Assembly (NCBI GenBank): GCA_028695895.1
Contig: JAQVIE010000072.1
Location: 1 to 6,589, forward strand
DNA length: 6,589 nt
Direction of reading: 5' to 3'
Source of the DNA: Methanospirillum sp.
Lineage (GTDB): Archaea; Halobacteriota; Methanomicrobia; Methanomicrobiales; Methanospirillaceae
Shown here: positions 6,450 to 6,589 of the stretch, in pieces
How the letters are laid out: every line of letters starts with the position of its first letter
How positions within the stretch are numbered: position 1 is the first letter of the stretch
Position numbers and translations under genes: made by a program
Notes under the pieces: generated by a model
Seen by the model: the letters and a program-made list of their open reading frames with translations, nothing else
What the model was told of the DNA's origin: nothing
Database searches by the model: none

Positions 6450-6589
6450 GCCTTTATGGAAAAACAATTCTCATCGGGGTTACAGGAAGTATCGCAGCTG
6501 TAGAGACCGTCCGCCTTATTCATGCCCTAAAAAGAAAAAGGGCTGAAGTTCAGCCGGTGATGAGTCAGGCGGCATGTAAAATTATCCAT
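6446..6589 (+). CDS. coaBC: Bifunctional CoaBC (phosphopantothenoylcysteine synthetase/decarboxylase), 5' end only
   Basis: Only the first 48 codons are inside the window. The fragment holds the start of the flavoprotein (CoaC, decarboxylase) domain: KTILIGVTGSIAA (6-18), the FMN-binding first strand and turn, followed by a VETVRLIHALKRKRAEV helix and VQPVMSQAA (35-43), the usual second strand. In archaea the full protein normally joins this domain to a CoaB synthetase domain, turning 4'-phosphopantothenate and cysteine into 4'-phosphopantetheine for coenzyme A. The second domain cannot be seen here, so a stand-alone decarboxylase is possible. The start is well defined by the site at 6437-6442 and the 4-bp overlap with taw2. 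Confidence 0.88.
   Translation, partial: MSLYGKTILIGVTGSIAAVETVRLIHALKRKRAEVQPVMSQAACKIIH

Overview
The window looks like a stretch of a euryarchaeal methanogen chromosome. Supporting signs are an archaeal dihydroneopterin aldolase of the methanopterin pathway (MptD type), an archaeal NMD3 protein, the archaeal wyosine enzyme Taw2, a DUF424 protein and an archaeal-style CoaBC. The protein set and moderate-to-low GC suggest a Methanomicrobiales member, perhaps close to Methanospirillum. That placement is inference and no search was run.

Layout: positions 1-784 (minus strand) hold most of a membrane-anchored TPR protein that runs off the left edge. A 269-bp AT-rich gap separates it from a divergent small secreted or membrane-anchored protein with an FxLYD-like domain (1054-1587, plus). 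This gene converges, with only 3 bp between stop codons, on purB (1591-2931, minus), encoding adenylosuccinate lyase. A 102-bp divergent intergenic region then leads into a plus-strand series of six genes: mptD (3034-3387), a TatD-like metal-dependent hydrolase overlapping it by 29 bp (3359-4189), DUF424 (4235-4528), nmd3 (4540-5508), taw2 (5583-6449) and the start of coaBC (6446 to the window end, overlapping taw2 by 4 bp in an ATGA junction).

The plus-strand series mixes cofactor synthesis (methanopterin pterin, coenzyme A) with translation and RNA functions (NMD3 for the large ribosomal subunit, Taw2 for tRNA-Phe position 37, DUF424 of unknown role). Tight spacing suggests one or two operons; the only sizeable internal gap that cannot be explained otherwise is the 45 bp before DUF424, which holds a T-rich tract.

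The most notable observation is at the end of nmd3. The called TAA stop at 5506-5508 is followed in the same frame by 22 sense codons ending in TGA (5575-5577). That segment reads like the natural C-terminal strand of the protein and closes the gap to taw2 to 5 bp. This may be a recent ochre mutation, a sequencing error or readthrough. I saw no mobile element, CRISPR array, rRNA, tRNA or defence system; most of the window is ordinary archaeal housekeeping sequence.
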